A DNA stretch of 64,000 nt from Chlorobium sp. Its GTDB lineage: Bacteria > Bacteroidota > Chlorobiia > Chlorobiales > Chlorobiaceae. The notes under the pieces are model-generated. The model worked only from the letters and a program-made list of their open reading frames with translations, was not told where the DNA came from and ran no database searches. A program made the position numbers and the translations under genes. Location of the stretch: contig SZXX01000044.1 of NCBI GenBank assembly GCA_005843825.1, forward strand, positions 1 through 64,000, read 5' to 3'. Numbering within the stretch: position 1 is the stretch's first letter; the number at the start of each line of letters is the position of its first letter. Of the stretch, positions 38,557-47,773 are shown in pieces.

Positions 38557-39537
38557 ATGAATACCACATCATCAAACCAGCTCATTACTCAAACAGGAAG
38601 AACAATTCTGGAAAAGGAAGCTCGAGCCATTCGACAGATAGCGGAAAGGCTTGACGACAGTTTTTCCGAGGCAGTCAAGCTTCTTGCAGCATGCAAGGGA
38701 AAAATCATCATCTCCGGTATGGGTAAATCCGGTATTATCGCCCAGAAAATTGCTGCAACCATGTCGTCTACCGGTTCAACTGCCCTTTTTCTTCACCCTG
38801 CAGATGCTGCCCATGGAGATCTCGGTATAGTAAGTCAGGACGATGTTGTTATCTGCCTGTCGAAAAGCGGCACCACGGAAGAGCTTAATTTTATCATCCC
38901 TGCACTCAAGCAGATCGGCGCCACTATCATTGCCATGACCGGCAATAAACGATCGTTTCTTGCCCTGAACGCCCACATTACCCTGGATACCGATATAGAA
39001 AAGGAAGCCTGCCCTTACGATCTTGCCCCGACAACATCCACAACAGCCATGCTCGCCATGGGAGATGCGCTCGCCATCTCTTTGATGCAGCAGAAGAATT
39101 TCACGCAGAGAGATTTTGCGCTCACTCACCCCAAAGGATCACTTGGACGCCGGCTGACCGTAAAAGTTACCGACATCATGGCAAAGGACAACGCCGTGCC
39201 CTTCGTCAAAGAAAATGCCTCCGTCACCGACCTGATTCTTGAAATGACCTCGAAACGATACGGGGTAAGTGCAGTTGTCAATGAAGATGGACGCTTGACC
39301 GGCATATTTACCGATGGTGATCTCCGCCGTCTTGTTCAAAGCGGCAAAGAGTTTCTCTCCCTCAGTGCAGGCTCAGTCATGACGGCAAACCCGAAAACCG
39401 TCTCAACCAGCACCATGGCCAAAGAGTGCCTTGATATCCTCGAAACCTACCGCATCACACAGCTTCTGGTTTGCGACAGTGAACAGCATCCGGTCGGCAT
39501 GGTCCACATTCATGACCTGATAACCCTTGGCCTGTAA
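38557..39537 (+). CDS. kdsD: D-arabinose-5-phosphate isomerase (KdsD/KpsF family)
   Basis: A 326-aa enzyme interconverting ribulose-5-P and arabinose-5-P, the first step to Kdo for LPS. An N-terminal SIS domain carries IISGMGKSGIIAQKIAATMSSTG and LSKSGTTEEL, with metal/catalytic residues around HPADAAHGDLG. Two C-terminal CBS domains follow from about residue 200. All match KdsD/KpsF/GutQ; housekeeping KdsD is most likely, given lpxB nearby. It diverges from the hypothetical gene at 38072. Confidence 0.92.
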   Translation: MNTTSSNQLITQTGRTILEKEARAIRQIAERLDDSFSEAVKLLAACKGKIIISGMGKSGIIAQKIAATMSSTGSTALFLHPADAAHGDLGIVSQDDVVICLSKSGTTEELNFIIPALKQIGATIIAMTGNKRSFLALNAHITLDTDIEKEACPYDLAPTTSTTAMLAMGDALAISLMQQKNFTQRDFALTHPKGSLGRRLTVKVTDIMAKDNAVPFVKENASVTDLILEMTSKRYGVSAVVNEDGRLTGIFTDGDLRRLVQSGKEFLSLSAGSVMTANPKTVSTSTMAKECLDILETYRITQLLVCDSEQHPVGMVHIHDLITLGL

Positions 39538-39639
39538 ATTTAGTTAACCCAAGAAAGTTAATACGGCATCGTGATGCGATGAACATATGAGAGGCCAGGA
39601 TATATATCTGAAAACGATATTGTTATGAGCTTTATTCTT

Positions 39640-41763
39640 TTACTTTTTTTGCATTTTCAGTGCTTTTTCGGTGATAATTTGTTCGACATTCGAGGAAATT
39701 GAGAGGCTGCGCATGAGATCAAGCAGGTTCTGTTCAACATTGAGGTTCAGTTCAATAGGTCTTCCACCCTGAAAGTCGGGGTTGGACCCCCTGAGTTTAA
39801 TAGTAATGGCTGATTTACCATCTGGGGCCATATTGATTGACGATAACAGCTCTACATAAAGAAAATTTGACAGCGCTTCGTAGGTGGTTCGGAGACCCTG
39901 GTTTGCCGCAGCCCGTTCTTCAGGTGTGGTGGCGTAAATGATCTGTCCTGACTGTTCGGCATTCATTCCTCCATTTGTGATTGCAAACACTTCGTTTTTC
40001 ATCTTTACGGGAATGTTTCCCCGGACGGTACCCGTTGCATAGAGCTTTTTTGTGCCCTGCAGGTCAAGCAGTTTCTGCAGCGGAATGTTGTCGAGCTGCA
40101 GCTCGGTTTCCCCCTGTTTTTTTCGTATATCGTAATCGAAATTGTGGAGAGCAACCATTCCGCCAAAAATTTCTGCGCTGAAATCCGAAAGGGAGACGAT
40201 ATCAGGATTCTTAAGATTATGGAAAAGTGAGAGGGTCCCTTTTGGTGAGATGAGCAGCATTTCACCGCCATCAGTTTTACGGCGCAGATTTTTCAGGGTA
40301 AATTGGACAATGCTGCTCCCGTTGAACGAACGGCTAAACACAAGGTCAGGTGCATTGAAGGTATAGTCGGCATCCGGCTTCGGCGGACCGAAAATGCGTT
40401 CGCTCGTCGATTGCTGTTTTGAAGGGGGTGCAACGGTAATGGTGCCGCCTCCGGAGGAGTGCAAATGTGCATTCCGGATGGAGAGTCCTTTTTGTTCAAT
40501 GGTAAGTGGGATGGTGCCGCTCACAGTACCGTTGAGAGAGCCCTTGAAATCACCGTGCAGACGCACCCGGTCAAGTACCTTGATCTTGTCCAGCTTCAAG
40601 GTCAGGATGGTGGTATTCTCTGACGGATCGAAGCTGACTGGTGTTGATGTGACTGTTCCTCCAAGCAGTGTCGCCGAGAGATTGCTCATTGCAAGCCCCG
40701 AAAACTTATTGCCACGGCTGTTGAGCGTTACCCTTGCATTGAGTTTATTCAGCAGCTCCCCAACCCCCAGATCAAGTGAGAGCAATGGCTTTTTTTCTTT
40801 GGTGTAGTAGATTATTCTTGTGCCCTTTCCGGCAATAACGAGCGCATTACGCACGAGCACCGTAGAGTCCTGGAATTCGATGGGAACAAATCCGCTTACC
40901 CGACCTGTAGCTGAGGGTGTATTGATGCCTCCCCGGTTGAACCAGGGAAGTTCCGCAAGCGGTATTTCGGCCAGGCTGAGGGTGAACCGGGACTTTTTTT
41001 CTTTCAGGTCGTAGTCGATACGTTGCGATGAGGCTTTCCAATGAAAAAGCTCTACTGAGCAGCCGGTGAGCGTGAGAGTACAGGGTTGGAGTGGATCGCG
41101 TTTCGAGCCGAAAAGCGCTTTCAAATTGCTCACCGGCGATGGCACTCCATCACTGAAAAGTTTTGCCACACGCAAAGTATCCATTCCCTGCTGCCAGTGG
41201 TCTGCAGCATTGAGCCTGACTTTGAAGCTCACCTCATCAAGACGGAGCTTTTCACGGGCCACCGTAGCTCCATTGATGTTATAGGCAGCTGAAAGCGGTC
41301 TAAAGGAGAGGGTGAACCCATTCTTGCGGGAGATCTCAATGTTGACTGTTATCCGTGGTTTGCTGTCACCAAAGGTAAAGTCTTCCGGATCCGGCTTCAC
41401 CTTGATGGAGTCGGCTTCTATGGTGAAGGTGGTATTGACAACGTTCGGCAGCAGAGGTCGTGCGCCAGAGGTATCGGGGTTTTCGACATGCCAGGAGAGC
41501 AAACCGTTCGTGAGTGAAAGCGCATAGGTGACTGCATCACTGCAGTCATCGGGGGGGGTGATAAAGCGCATTTTTATCGAGCGAAACCCTACTCCGGTAA
41601 AACCCGGCAAACCTAATCCGGAAACTTCAACATGAAACGGTTTGCCCTCAAGGAGACGATCAATCAGCGGCTGTGCATACCAGGGAAAGAACAACCATGC
41701 TGCTGCCGGCATCAGCGCCAGCAGCAGAAACAGGGCAAGGAGGATACGCAGTTTCCAATTCAC
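39640..41763 (-). CDS. YdbH-like AsmA-family intermembrane lipid-transfer protein
   Basis: A 707-aa protein with an N-terminal TM anchor (ILLALFLLLALMPAAAWLFF) and a long beta-rich periplasmic region typical of AsmA/TamB-like bridges. The C-terminal segment (about 540-700, with NGGMNAEQSGQIIYATT and GRPIELNLNVEQNLLDLMRSL) resembles the YdbH domain. Upstream genes encode a YdbL/DUF1318 protein and a YnbE-like lipoprotein, matching the E. coli ynbE-ydbL-ydbH set, in which YdbH and YnbE form an intermembrane bridge for lipid homeostasis. The assignment rests on domain appearance plus this gene order. Confidence 0.82.
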   Translation of the reverse strand: MNWKLRILLALFLLLALMPAAAWLFFPWYAQPLIDRLLEGKPFHVEVSGLGLPGFTGVGFRSIKMRFITPPDDCSDAVTYALSLTNGLLSWHVENPDTSGARPLLPNVVNTTFTIEADSIKVKPDPEDFTFGDSKPRITVNIEISRKNGFTLSFRPLSAAYNINGATVAREKLRLDEVSFKVRLNAADHWQQGMDTLRVAKLFSDGVPSPVSNLKALFGSKRDPLQPCTLTLTGCSVELFHWKASSQRIDYDLKEKKSRFTLSLAEIPLAELPWFNRGGINTPSATGRVSGFVPIEFQDSTVLVRNALVIAGKGTRIIYYTKEKKPLLSLDLGVGELLNKLNARVTLNSRGNKFSGLAMSNLSATLLGGTVTSTPVSFDPSENTTILTLKLDKIKVLDRVRLHGDFKGSLNGTVSGTIPLTIEQKGLSIRNAHLHSSGGGTITVAPPSKQQSTSERIFGPPKPDADYTFNAPDLVFSRSFNGSSIVQFTLKNLRRKTDGGEMLLISPKGTLSLFHNLKNPDIVSLSDFSAEIFGGMVALHNFDYDIRKKQGETELQLDNIPLQKLLDLQGTKKLYATGTVRGNIPVKMKNEVFAITNGGMNAEQSGQIIYATTPEERAAANQGLRTTYEALSNFLYVELLSSINMAPDGKSAITIKLRGSNPDFQGGRPIELNLNVEQNLLDLMRSLSISSNVEQIITEKALKMQKK

Positions 41764-41782
41764 AGCGGCTTATCCTGCAGCA

Positions 41783-42130
41783 TTACTGTACTTTTTTTGT
41801 CCATTTCCCCTGAACCTGCACCCATGTGCCTGCCGGAAGACGGGCATAGATTTTCTGGAACATCATCCCGCCAACAACATCAAGCGCAAGATTATTCTGA
41901 GCAGCAACTTTTGCATACTCTGCGCGGCGGGAATTATTAATGGTTGTAATCAGTGTCTGGGCATCAGCCGGAGCTCCGGGAGGTACGGAAAGCAGTCCGT
42001 TGTCAACCTCTCCGGCAAATCCCTGTGAGCGAGCTGTCTCAAGGTCAAGTGCAAAGGCAGGCGAGGCAAGGCCAATAAGCAGCATCATGGCTACCGCTAA
42101 TCGTAACGCTATGGATTGTATTGTTTTCAT
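41783..42130 (-). CDS. YdbL family (DUF1318) periplasmic protein
   Basis: A 115-aa protein with a signal peptide (about 1-27, AVAMMLLIGLASPAFA) and a compact mature domain starting LDLETARSQGFAGEVDNGLL, followed by INNSRRAEYAKVAAQNNL and ending AGTWVQVQGKW. The L-x-x-A-R-x-x-G-x-x-G-E opening and the N-x-x-R-x-x-x-Y-x-x-x-A motif are typical of YdbL. In E. coli YdbL modulates the YdbH-YnbE bridge. It lies 19 bases upstream of the ydbH-like gene. Confidence 0.85.
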   Translation of the reverse strand: MKTIQSIALRLAVAMMLLIGLASPAFALDLETARSQGFAGEVDNGLLSVPPGAPADAQTLITTINNSRRAEYAKVAAQNNLALDVVGGMMFQKIYARLPAGTWVQVQGKWTKKVQ

Positions 42131-42147
42131 GGTTCCGTTCCTTCTGG

Positions 42148-42351
42148 TTAGAATAAGCCTTTTTTGCTGTCGAGCAGGGAGTCGAGTTCACGGTCGACCT
42201 TTATCCTGATTTCGTGATCAATTTTGATATTCATGTTGATCACAATGGGTTTGTCAGGAGCTTCAACCCGAATGGTTGGACTACACCCTGTCAGAAGGGC
42301 TCCGGCAGTAATCAAAAGTAGTGCAAGCCTGCTAATGGTTCGTTTGTTCAT
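42148..42351 (-). CDS. YnbE-like small outer-membrane lipoprotein
   Basis: A 67-aa lipoprotein. The signal peptide ends in the lipobox LLTGC (Cys at about 23) and is followed by SPTIRVEAPDKPIVINMNIKI, a beta-strand-forming stretch very like YnbE, which extends the YdbH beta structure at the outer membrane. It is the first gene of the ynbE-ydbL-ydbH order, 17 bases before the ydbL-like gene. Confidence 0.85.
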   Translation of the reverse strand: MNKRTISRLALLLITAGALLTGCSPTIRVEAPDKPIVINMNIKIDHEIRIKVDRELDSLLDSKKGLF

Positions 42352-42372
42352 AGATATTCCTTTGGAAGTTTA

Positions 42373-43449
42373 TTAACTCAACGCCGGATAATCGGTATAC
42401 CCCTTTGGCCCGGACATATAAAACGTCGTCATGTCAGCTTCATTAAGCGCGGCTCCAGACTTCCACCTCGCAACAAGATCCGGGTTGGCAAGAAACGGTC
42501 TCCCCACAGCTATCAGATCGCACTTGCCCTCTGCCAGATCGCTCTCTGCACGTGCTGCATCGTAACCGCCGGAAAGAATCAGCTTTCCGTTAAACTCATT
42601 ACGGAACGTTTCCTTGATTGAGTCAGGGACTTGCGGCGCACCCATCGATGAGTGATCGACAAGATGGATGTAAAGCAGACCGCGAGCATTAAGCTGCCTT
42701 GCAAGATAGGTATACTCTGCCTCCATAGCAGGATAGAGGGGCATGTCATTGAAAATGCCGTAAGGCGACAGGCGTATTCCAACCCTCTCCTTGCCGATGG
42801 CCTTGCTCGCAGCGTCAGCAACTTCGAGCACAAAGCGGGCACGGTGCTCAATAGTGCCGCCATAGTGATCTTTGCGCTGATTGGAAGTTGGACGGATGAA
42901 TTGCTCAAGCAGATAGCCGTTTGCGCTGTGCAGCTCTATGCCATCAAACCCCGCCTGAATCGCGTTTCTCGCAGCCTGTGCAAACTCTTCAATAGTGCTC
43001 CTGATATCTTCATCACTCATCTCCTGCGGTATGACATACGGTTTCATACCCTCGGCATCGGTGTAGATCTCTCCGGCAGCAGCCACTGCAGAGGGCCCCA
43101 GAATACGTGCATCAAAAGGTAAATTGAGGGGATGCCCTATTCGCCCACCATGCATTAACTGGATGAAAAGCTTTCCCCCTTTAGCGTGAACTGCTTTTGT
43201 GACAAGCTTCCATCCATCTATCTGCTCCCTTGAAAAAATTCCCGGTATCCGAGGATAACCTAACCCGTTTGGAGAAGGAGATGCGCCTTCAGTGATGATA
43301 AGCCCGGCAGAAGCTCTCTGAGTGTAGTACTCAGCCATGAGCTCATTCGGAACATTGCCTGGTGCCCGATTGCGGGTCATCGGTGCCATCACCAGATGAT
43401 TTCGGAGCGTGAGTGAACCTATGGTGGTTGGTGAAAATAGCTGCAACAT
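42373..43449 (-). CDS. Old Yellow Enzyme family alkene/flavin oxidoreductase
   Basis: A 358-aa FMN-dependent NAD(P)H oxidoreductase. Family motifs are LVMAPMTRNRA (N-terminus), QLMHGGRIGH, GFDGIELHSANGYLLEQF (substrate-binding His-x-x-Asn) and LSGGYDAA (FMN phosphate). It reduces activated C=C bonds; NemA-like proteins also act on nitro compounds and N-ethylmaleimide. It lies 21 bases upstream of the lipoprotein gene on the same strand but is functionally separate. Confidence 0.9.
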   Translation of the reverse strand: MLQLFSPTTIGSLTLRNHLVMAPMTRNRAPGNVPNELMAEYYTQRASAGLIITEGASPSPNGLGYPRIPGIFSREQIDGWKLVTKAVHAKGGKLFIQLMHGGRIGHPLNLPFDARILGPSAVAAAGEIYTDAEGMKPYVIPQEMSDEDIRSTIEEFAQAARNAIQAGFDGIELHSANGYLLEQFIRPTSNQRKDHYGGTIEHRARFVLEVADAASKAIGKERVGIRLSPYGIFNDMPLYPAMEAEYTYLARQLNARGLLYIHLVDHSSMGAPQVPDSIKETFRNEFNGKLILSGGYDAARAESDLAEGKCDLIAVGRPFLANPDLVARWKSGAALNEADMTTFYMSGPKGYTDYPALS

Positions 43450-43787
43450 GACGTTTCCCTCCTGAAAAATGAGCCGATTTTCTGAATGGCAAACAATGGC
43501 CTTTATACCATATTAACTCCTTGAGCGAAGAAATAATTCAAAGGCAAAAACAAAACAACCGTTAAAGTTTTTTAACCTCAGACAGTTTATGACCCATAAC
43601 CGGCAGTATATTCATATCAGAAATCTTGTGCTCTAAACTATTTCGTATCTTTTATTTGATGTGAATAAATGACAAATAAAAGATCATGAGAGCGTGTAAC
43701 ACCAGCTTACATTTTAACCCTGCTCACTTTCCAAAAAGTGAACCCCACCCACAGGCTTATGTTTGAAAACAAGAAGGGGGTATAAAT
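43450..43787. other. intergenic region at the left edge of the defence island
   Basis: About 340 bases with no coding signal. The left end holds the ribosome binding site of the OYE gene. The right end has a strong AAGGGGG ribosome binding site for the nuclease gene. Between them lie the inverted repeat at 43649-43682 and a short CACTTT/AAAGTG dyad near 43728-43743. Confidence 0.5.
43649..43682. repeat. 10-bp inverted repeat upstream of the DUF1016 nuclease
   Basis: CTTTTATTTG and its exact complement CAAATAAAAG are separated by 14 bases. Being AT-rich and about 100 bases before the start codon, it could be an operator or a weak terminator. No matching regulator is identified. Confidence 0.4.
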
Positions 43788-44963
43788 ATGGCAACTCCTG
43801 CGTTATTTTCATTGTCGTTTGAGCAACTCGTTGCAGCTATCGGGCAGGTTCATACTGAACTGGCGGCACAAGCTTCCCGGGCGGTCAACACGAGCCTGAC
43901 CCTTCGCAACTGGCTTATCGGTTGTTATATCGCTGAATATGAACTCAATGGCTCCGATCGTGCTACCTATGGCGATAAGGTACTTTCAGCTCTTGCCGGG
44001 CGGCTGCATGACGTTAGCAACTGCAATCGCCGCCAGCTCTATGACTATCTTCGATTCTTCCGAACCTATCCGCAGATTGTGCGGACACTGTCGGCACAAT
44101 TGCATCCGTTGCTGCCATTGTCAAAGCTTGACCAATTCGAGAAAGTGCCTACGCCGTCGGCACAATTGGAGTTTGCTGCAGATACATTGGTCTCCCGCCT
44201 CTCCTACAGTATGTTCAAACTGCTGGTTACGCTGGACGATGCCACAAAACGCACCTTTTATGAGATGGAGTGTATACAGGGAAACTGGTCGGTGCGTGAA
44301 CTGAAAAGGCAGATTCATAGTCTCTACTATGAACGCTCCGGCCTTTCCCGCGACAAACAAAAGCTTTCGAAGCTTGCTCACCAGCAAGCAGAGCGGCAAA
44401 GCCCTCAACTTGATATCCGCGATCCCTATCTGTTTGAATTTCTCGGACTGAAATCCAGAGAGGTCATGGCAGAATCCCAGCTCGAAGATCTGCTTATCGA
44501 CAAGCTTGAAGATTTTCTCCTTGAACTGGGACACGGATTCTGTTTTGAAGCGCGTCAGAAACGCATATTGATCGGCGATGAGTACTACTTTGTCGATCTG
44601 GTTTTCTATCATCGTATTTTGAAATGCCATGTGTTGGTTGAGCTGAAACTTGCTGAATTCAGCCATGAAAATATTGGTCAGCTCAATACCTATGTGAGCT
44701 GGTACAGAAAGTGCATGATGCGTGATGATGACAATCCACCCATAGGAATTCTTTTGTGTACCCATAAAAATCACTCTCTGGTTGAGTTCGCATTGGCAGG
44801 AATTGATAATCAGCTTTTTGTCTCGAAGTATCTGCTGGAGCTACCAAAAAAAGAGGAGATGCAACGTTTCATTGAAGAACAACTGGCTGTTGGAGATGCT
44901 GGTAATGAGGATAGTCAGCAAACTAGGGGGATGGAATCCTCAGATGAGGAGAAAGGTAATTGA
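43788..44963 (+). CDS. DUF1016 (YhcG-type) PD-(D/E)XK nuclease
   Basis: A 391-aa protein. The N-terminal DUF1016 helical/winged region (RNWLIGCYIAEYELNGSDRATYG, NRRQLYDYLRFFRTYP) is followed by a C-terminal PD-(D/E)XK nuclease fold. Active-site residues are an Asp near 269 (FVDLVFYH) and Glu285-x-Lys287 (LVELKLAEF), all intact, so it is probably catalytically competent. Such proteins occur in defence islands, often beside type I restriction genes as here; the biological role is not settled. A strong ribosome binding site (AAGGGGG) supports the start. Confidence 0.88.
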   Translation: MATPALFSLSFEQLVAAIGQVHTELAAQASRAVNTSLTLRNWLIGCYIAEYELNGSDRATYGDKVLSALAGRLHDVSNCNRRQLYDYLRFFRTYPQIVRTLSAQLHPLLPLSKLDQFEKVPTPSAQLEFAADTLVSRLSYSMFKLLVTLDDATKRTFYEMECIQGNWSVRELKRQIHSLYYERSGLSRDKQKLSKLAHQQAERQSPQLDIRDPYLFEFLGLKSREVMAESQLEDLLIDKLEDFLLELGHGFCFEARQKRILIGDEYYFVDLVFYHRILKCHVLVELKLAEFSHENIGQLNTYVSWYRKCMMRDDDNPPIGILLCTHKNHSLVEFALAGIDNQLFVSKYLLELPKKEEMQRFIEEQLAVGDAGNEDSQQTRGMESSDEEKGN

Positions 44964-44998
44964 TGGCCCCAGGACAACCCCAAAAAAAGTGGTTCTCC

Positions 44999-45180
44999 AC
45001 CTGATTTTAAGGTCTCACTGCTTGAAAGTACGGTATGCATGTTCCACTTTTGCCAAATCCTTGTATCGATCATAGTATTGTAATACTCCCTTTCGTACAT
45101 CGACATGGTTGATGCCTGTAACCCACTGCATTTCTTTTAATTGAAGGGACTTTTTCGTAAATAACAGCAGGTTCCATTAT
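44999..45180 (-). pseudogene. decayed DDE transposase fragment (IS1634-like)
   Basis: The minus strand encodes a peptide including VLQYYDRYKDLAKVEHAYR, then TFKQ, an in-frame TGA (45015-45017) and DLKIR. The pattern YxDLxxVExAFRTxKxxLxIRP is the conserved C-terminal catalytic region of IS1634-type DDE transposases, so the TGA replaces a sense codon and the RPIYH continuation is lost. Nothing upstream or downstream extends it and no terminal inverted repeats were found. It marks past insertion-element activity at the restriction locus. Confidence 0.6.
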
Positions 45181-45245
45181 GGCGCCAATCTAATTCTTTG
45201 GTTCAGTCCATCTCTCAACCGGAAGGCCGAAAAACACGGACAAGT

Positions 45246-45371
45246 ATGGGGAAGGAAGCTGATGCACGCATCAAAATCAACAAGCTGCTTGAAGCTTCAG
45301 GTTGGCGGTTCTTTGCTGAAGGCAGACTGCCGAGACTCTCCAGACAAAACCAAAGCTTGAAAGCAGAATGA
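45246..45371 (+). pseudogene. orphan HsdR N-terminal fragment (41 aa)
   Basis: ATG at 45246 opens a 41-aa frame beginning MGKEADARIKINKLLEASGW, the usual start of another group of type I restriction R subunits (EADARIKINKLLE-x-x-GWRFF). After about 28 residues the homology stops and the frame ends at TGA 45369-45371, overlapping the ATG of hsdR by 2 bases. It is probably the remnant of an older hsdR joined by recombination, but the overlap means translation of hsdR could be coupled to it. Confidence 0.6.
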
Positions 45372-47752
45372 TGAATAAAAAACTGCTGACAGAACGTGAT
45401 ATCTGCACCAAATACATTACCCCAGCTCTTGAAAGGGCAGGCTGGGACATTGCCACCCAGATTCGGGAAGAGTTTCCACTGACCAAGGGACGCATTATTG
45501 TCCGCGGCAAACTGCATACCCGTGCTCAGCACAAACGTGTTGACTATGTGCTTTTCTACAAACCAAATATTCCCATTGCCGTCATTGAGGCCAAAGAGAA
45601 CAGCCACTCCCTCGGCGATGGCATGCAGCAGGCGCTGGGTTATGCCGGGATGCTTCAGGTACCTTTCGTCTTCAGTTCCAACGGGGATGGATTCCTCTTT
45701 CACAACAAGATTGCCAGTGATGGCATTATTGAGCGAGAACTCTCTCTGGAAGAGTTCCCCTCTGCCGAAACACTTTGGGAAAGCTGGTCTCAACATCGGG
45801 GAATAACCGGCAAGCAGGAGAACCTGATAACGCAGGACTATTACAGCGACGGTAGCAACAAGAGTCCTCGTTACTACCAGTTTCTGGCTATCAACAAAAC
45901 CATTGAGGCAATTGCTCTGGGTCAGAACCGCATTTTGCTGGTAATGGCCACCGGAACCGGCAAAACCTTTACGGCCTTTCAGATTATCTGGCGCCTCTGG
46001 AAGTCAAAGACAAAAAAACGAATCCTCTTTCTTGCAGACCGCAACATTCTGGTCGACCAGACCATAACTAACGACTTCAAGCCCTTTGGCTCGGCTATGA
46101 CCAAGATCAAAAAGCGGCAGGTGAACAAGTCGTTTGAGATCTACCTTTCACTCTATCAGGCTGTTACCGGCACCGAAGAAGAGCAGAACATCTACCGGCA
46201 GTTCACTCCTGATTTTTTTGATCTTATTGTAGTCGATGAGTGCCACCGCGGCAGCGCTGCGGAAGACTCAGCCTGGCGACAGATTCTTGAATACTTCTCC
46301 TCGGCAACACAAATCGGTATGACGGCGACTCCCAGGGAGACCAAAGAGATTTCCAACAGTGATTACTTCGGCAATCCGATCTACACTTACTCACTCCGAA
46401 AAGGGATCGACGATGGATTTCTTGCCCCGTACAAGGTGGTACGCATCGATCTTGACAAGGATCTGGAGGGCTGGCGTCCTGACAAGGGCATGGAGGATAA
46501 GCATGGTAATGAAATAGAAGATCGGATATTCAACCAGAAGGATTTCGACAAAAGTCTGGTTCTGGAACAGCGCACTATCCTGGTTGCTAAAAAGATCAGC
46601 GACTTTCTCCGCCAGACCAACCGCTTTGATAAAACCATCGTCTTCTGCGAAAACATCGATCATGCCGAACGGATGCGCTCTGCGCTTGTCAACGAAAATA
46701 GTGATCTGGTTGCCCAGAACCCACGCTATGTCGTCCGCATTACCGGCGACAGCGAAGAGGGCAAAGCTGAGCTCGATAACTTCATTTTTCCTGAATCACG
46801 ATATCCCGTGATTGCCACAACCTCCAAATTGATGTCAACCGGTATTGATGCCCAGACCTGCAAGCTCATCGTGATCGATCAGACAATTAATTCGATTACG
46901 GAGTTCAAGCAGAGAATCGGGCGCGGTACACGAATCAACGAAGAGTACGACAAATACTATTTTACCATCATGGATTTCAAAAAAGCCACCGAGCTCTTTG
47001 CCGATCCAGATTTCGATGGTGACCCCGTGCAGATATACACTCCGCAGCATCCTGACGACTCACCGGTTCCACCGGATATTGAGGACAACGAAGCTTCTGG
47101 AGAAGAGAGCCTCTATCCTGATACTGATGACGAAGGTCGTGACTGGCAACACGTCGGAAATGACAACGACACTGAAGATAGCCCCGCGCGCGTCCGCCGT
47201 TATGTGGTTGATACTGTTGAGGTGAAGGTTATTGCCGAACGGGTACAATATTTCGATGCCGATGGCAAACTCATTACCGAATCACTCAAAGACTATACCC
47301 GAAAAACATTGTCGAAGGAGTTCGCTTCACTTGAAGACTTTCTCAATCGATGGAACAGTGCCGAGAAAAAACAGGTAATTATTGAAGAGCTTACCAAAGA
47401 AGGCGTTTTTTTTGATGCTCTGGCTGAAGAGATCAATCGCGATTATGATCCCTTCGATCTTATCTGTCATGTCGCCTGGGATAAGCCTCCTTTGACGCGC
47501 AGGGAACGTGCTGAGCAGGTCAAAAAACGCAACGCATTTACCAAATATGGCGAACAGGCACGGCGGGTACTCGACGCCCTGCTGGATAAATATGCCGACG
47601 AAGGCATTGTGCAAATCGAGGCACCGCAGATACTTTCTATTGCTCCTTTCACCCAGTTTGGAACTCCCATGGAAATTATCCGGGTCTTTAACGGGCTTGA
47701 CCACTACCAGCAAGCTGTCCATGAACTCGAACATGCGCTCTACAGTGCATAA
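45368..47752 (+). CDS. hsdR: type I restriction enzyme, R (motor/nuclease) subunit
   Basis: A 794-aa HsdR of the EcoEI-like group. The N-terminal nuclease domain (Asp in RVDYVLFY near 58, then VIEAK near 73-77) is followed by SF2 helicase motifs: motif I ATGTGKT (about 194-200), motif II VDECHRG (DEAH-type, about 288-291), motif III GMTATP, and later RIGRGTR (motif VI). The C-terminal EcoEI_R_C-type part binds the methylase core. All key residues appear intact. It translocates and cuts unmodified DNA with HsdM/HsdS. It starts overlapping the stop of the HsdR-like fragment. Confidence 0.93.
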   Translation: MMNKKLLTERDICTKYITPALERAGWDIATQIREEFPLTKGRIIVRGKLHTRAQHKRVDYVLFYKPNIPIAVIEAKENSHSLGDGMQQALGYAGMLQVPFVFSSNGDGFLFHNKIASDGIIERELSLEEFPSAETLWESWSQHRGITGKQENLITQDYYSDGSNKSPRYYQFLAINKTIEAIALGQNRILLVMATGTGKTFTAFQIIWRLWKSKTKKRILFLADRNILVDQTITNDFKPFGSAMTKIKKRQVNKSFEIYLSLYQAVTGTEEEQNIYRQFTPDFFDLIVVDECHRGSAAEDSAWRQILEYFSSATQIGMTATPRETKEISNSDYFGNPIYTYSLRKGIDDGFLAPYKVVRIDLDKDLEGWRPDKGMEDKHGNEIEDRIFNQKDFDKSLVLEQRTILVAKKISDFLRQTNRFDKTIVFCENIDHAERMRSALVNENSDLVAQNPRYVVRITGDSEEGKAELDNFIFPESRYPVIATTSKLMSTGIDAQTCKLIVIDQTINSITEFKQRIGRGTRINEEYDKYYFTIMDFKKATELFADPDFDGDPVQIYTPQHPDDSPVPPDIEDNEASGEESLYPDTDDEGRDWQHVGNDNDTEDSPARVRRYVVDTVEVKVIAERVQYFDADGKLITESLKDYTRKTLSKEFASLEDFLNRWNSAEKKQVIIEELTKEGVFFDALAEEINRDYDPFDLICHVAWDKPPLTRRERAEQVKKRNAFTKYGEQARRVLDALLDKYADEGIVQIEAPQILSIAPFTQFGTPMEIIRVFNGLDHYQQAVHELEHALYSA

Positions 47753-47773
47753 AATCAAACAAGAAATTCCGTT

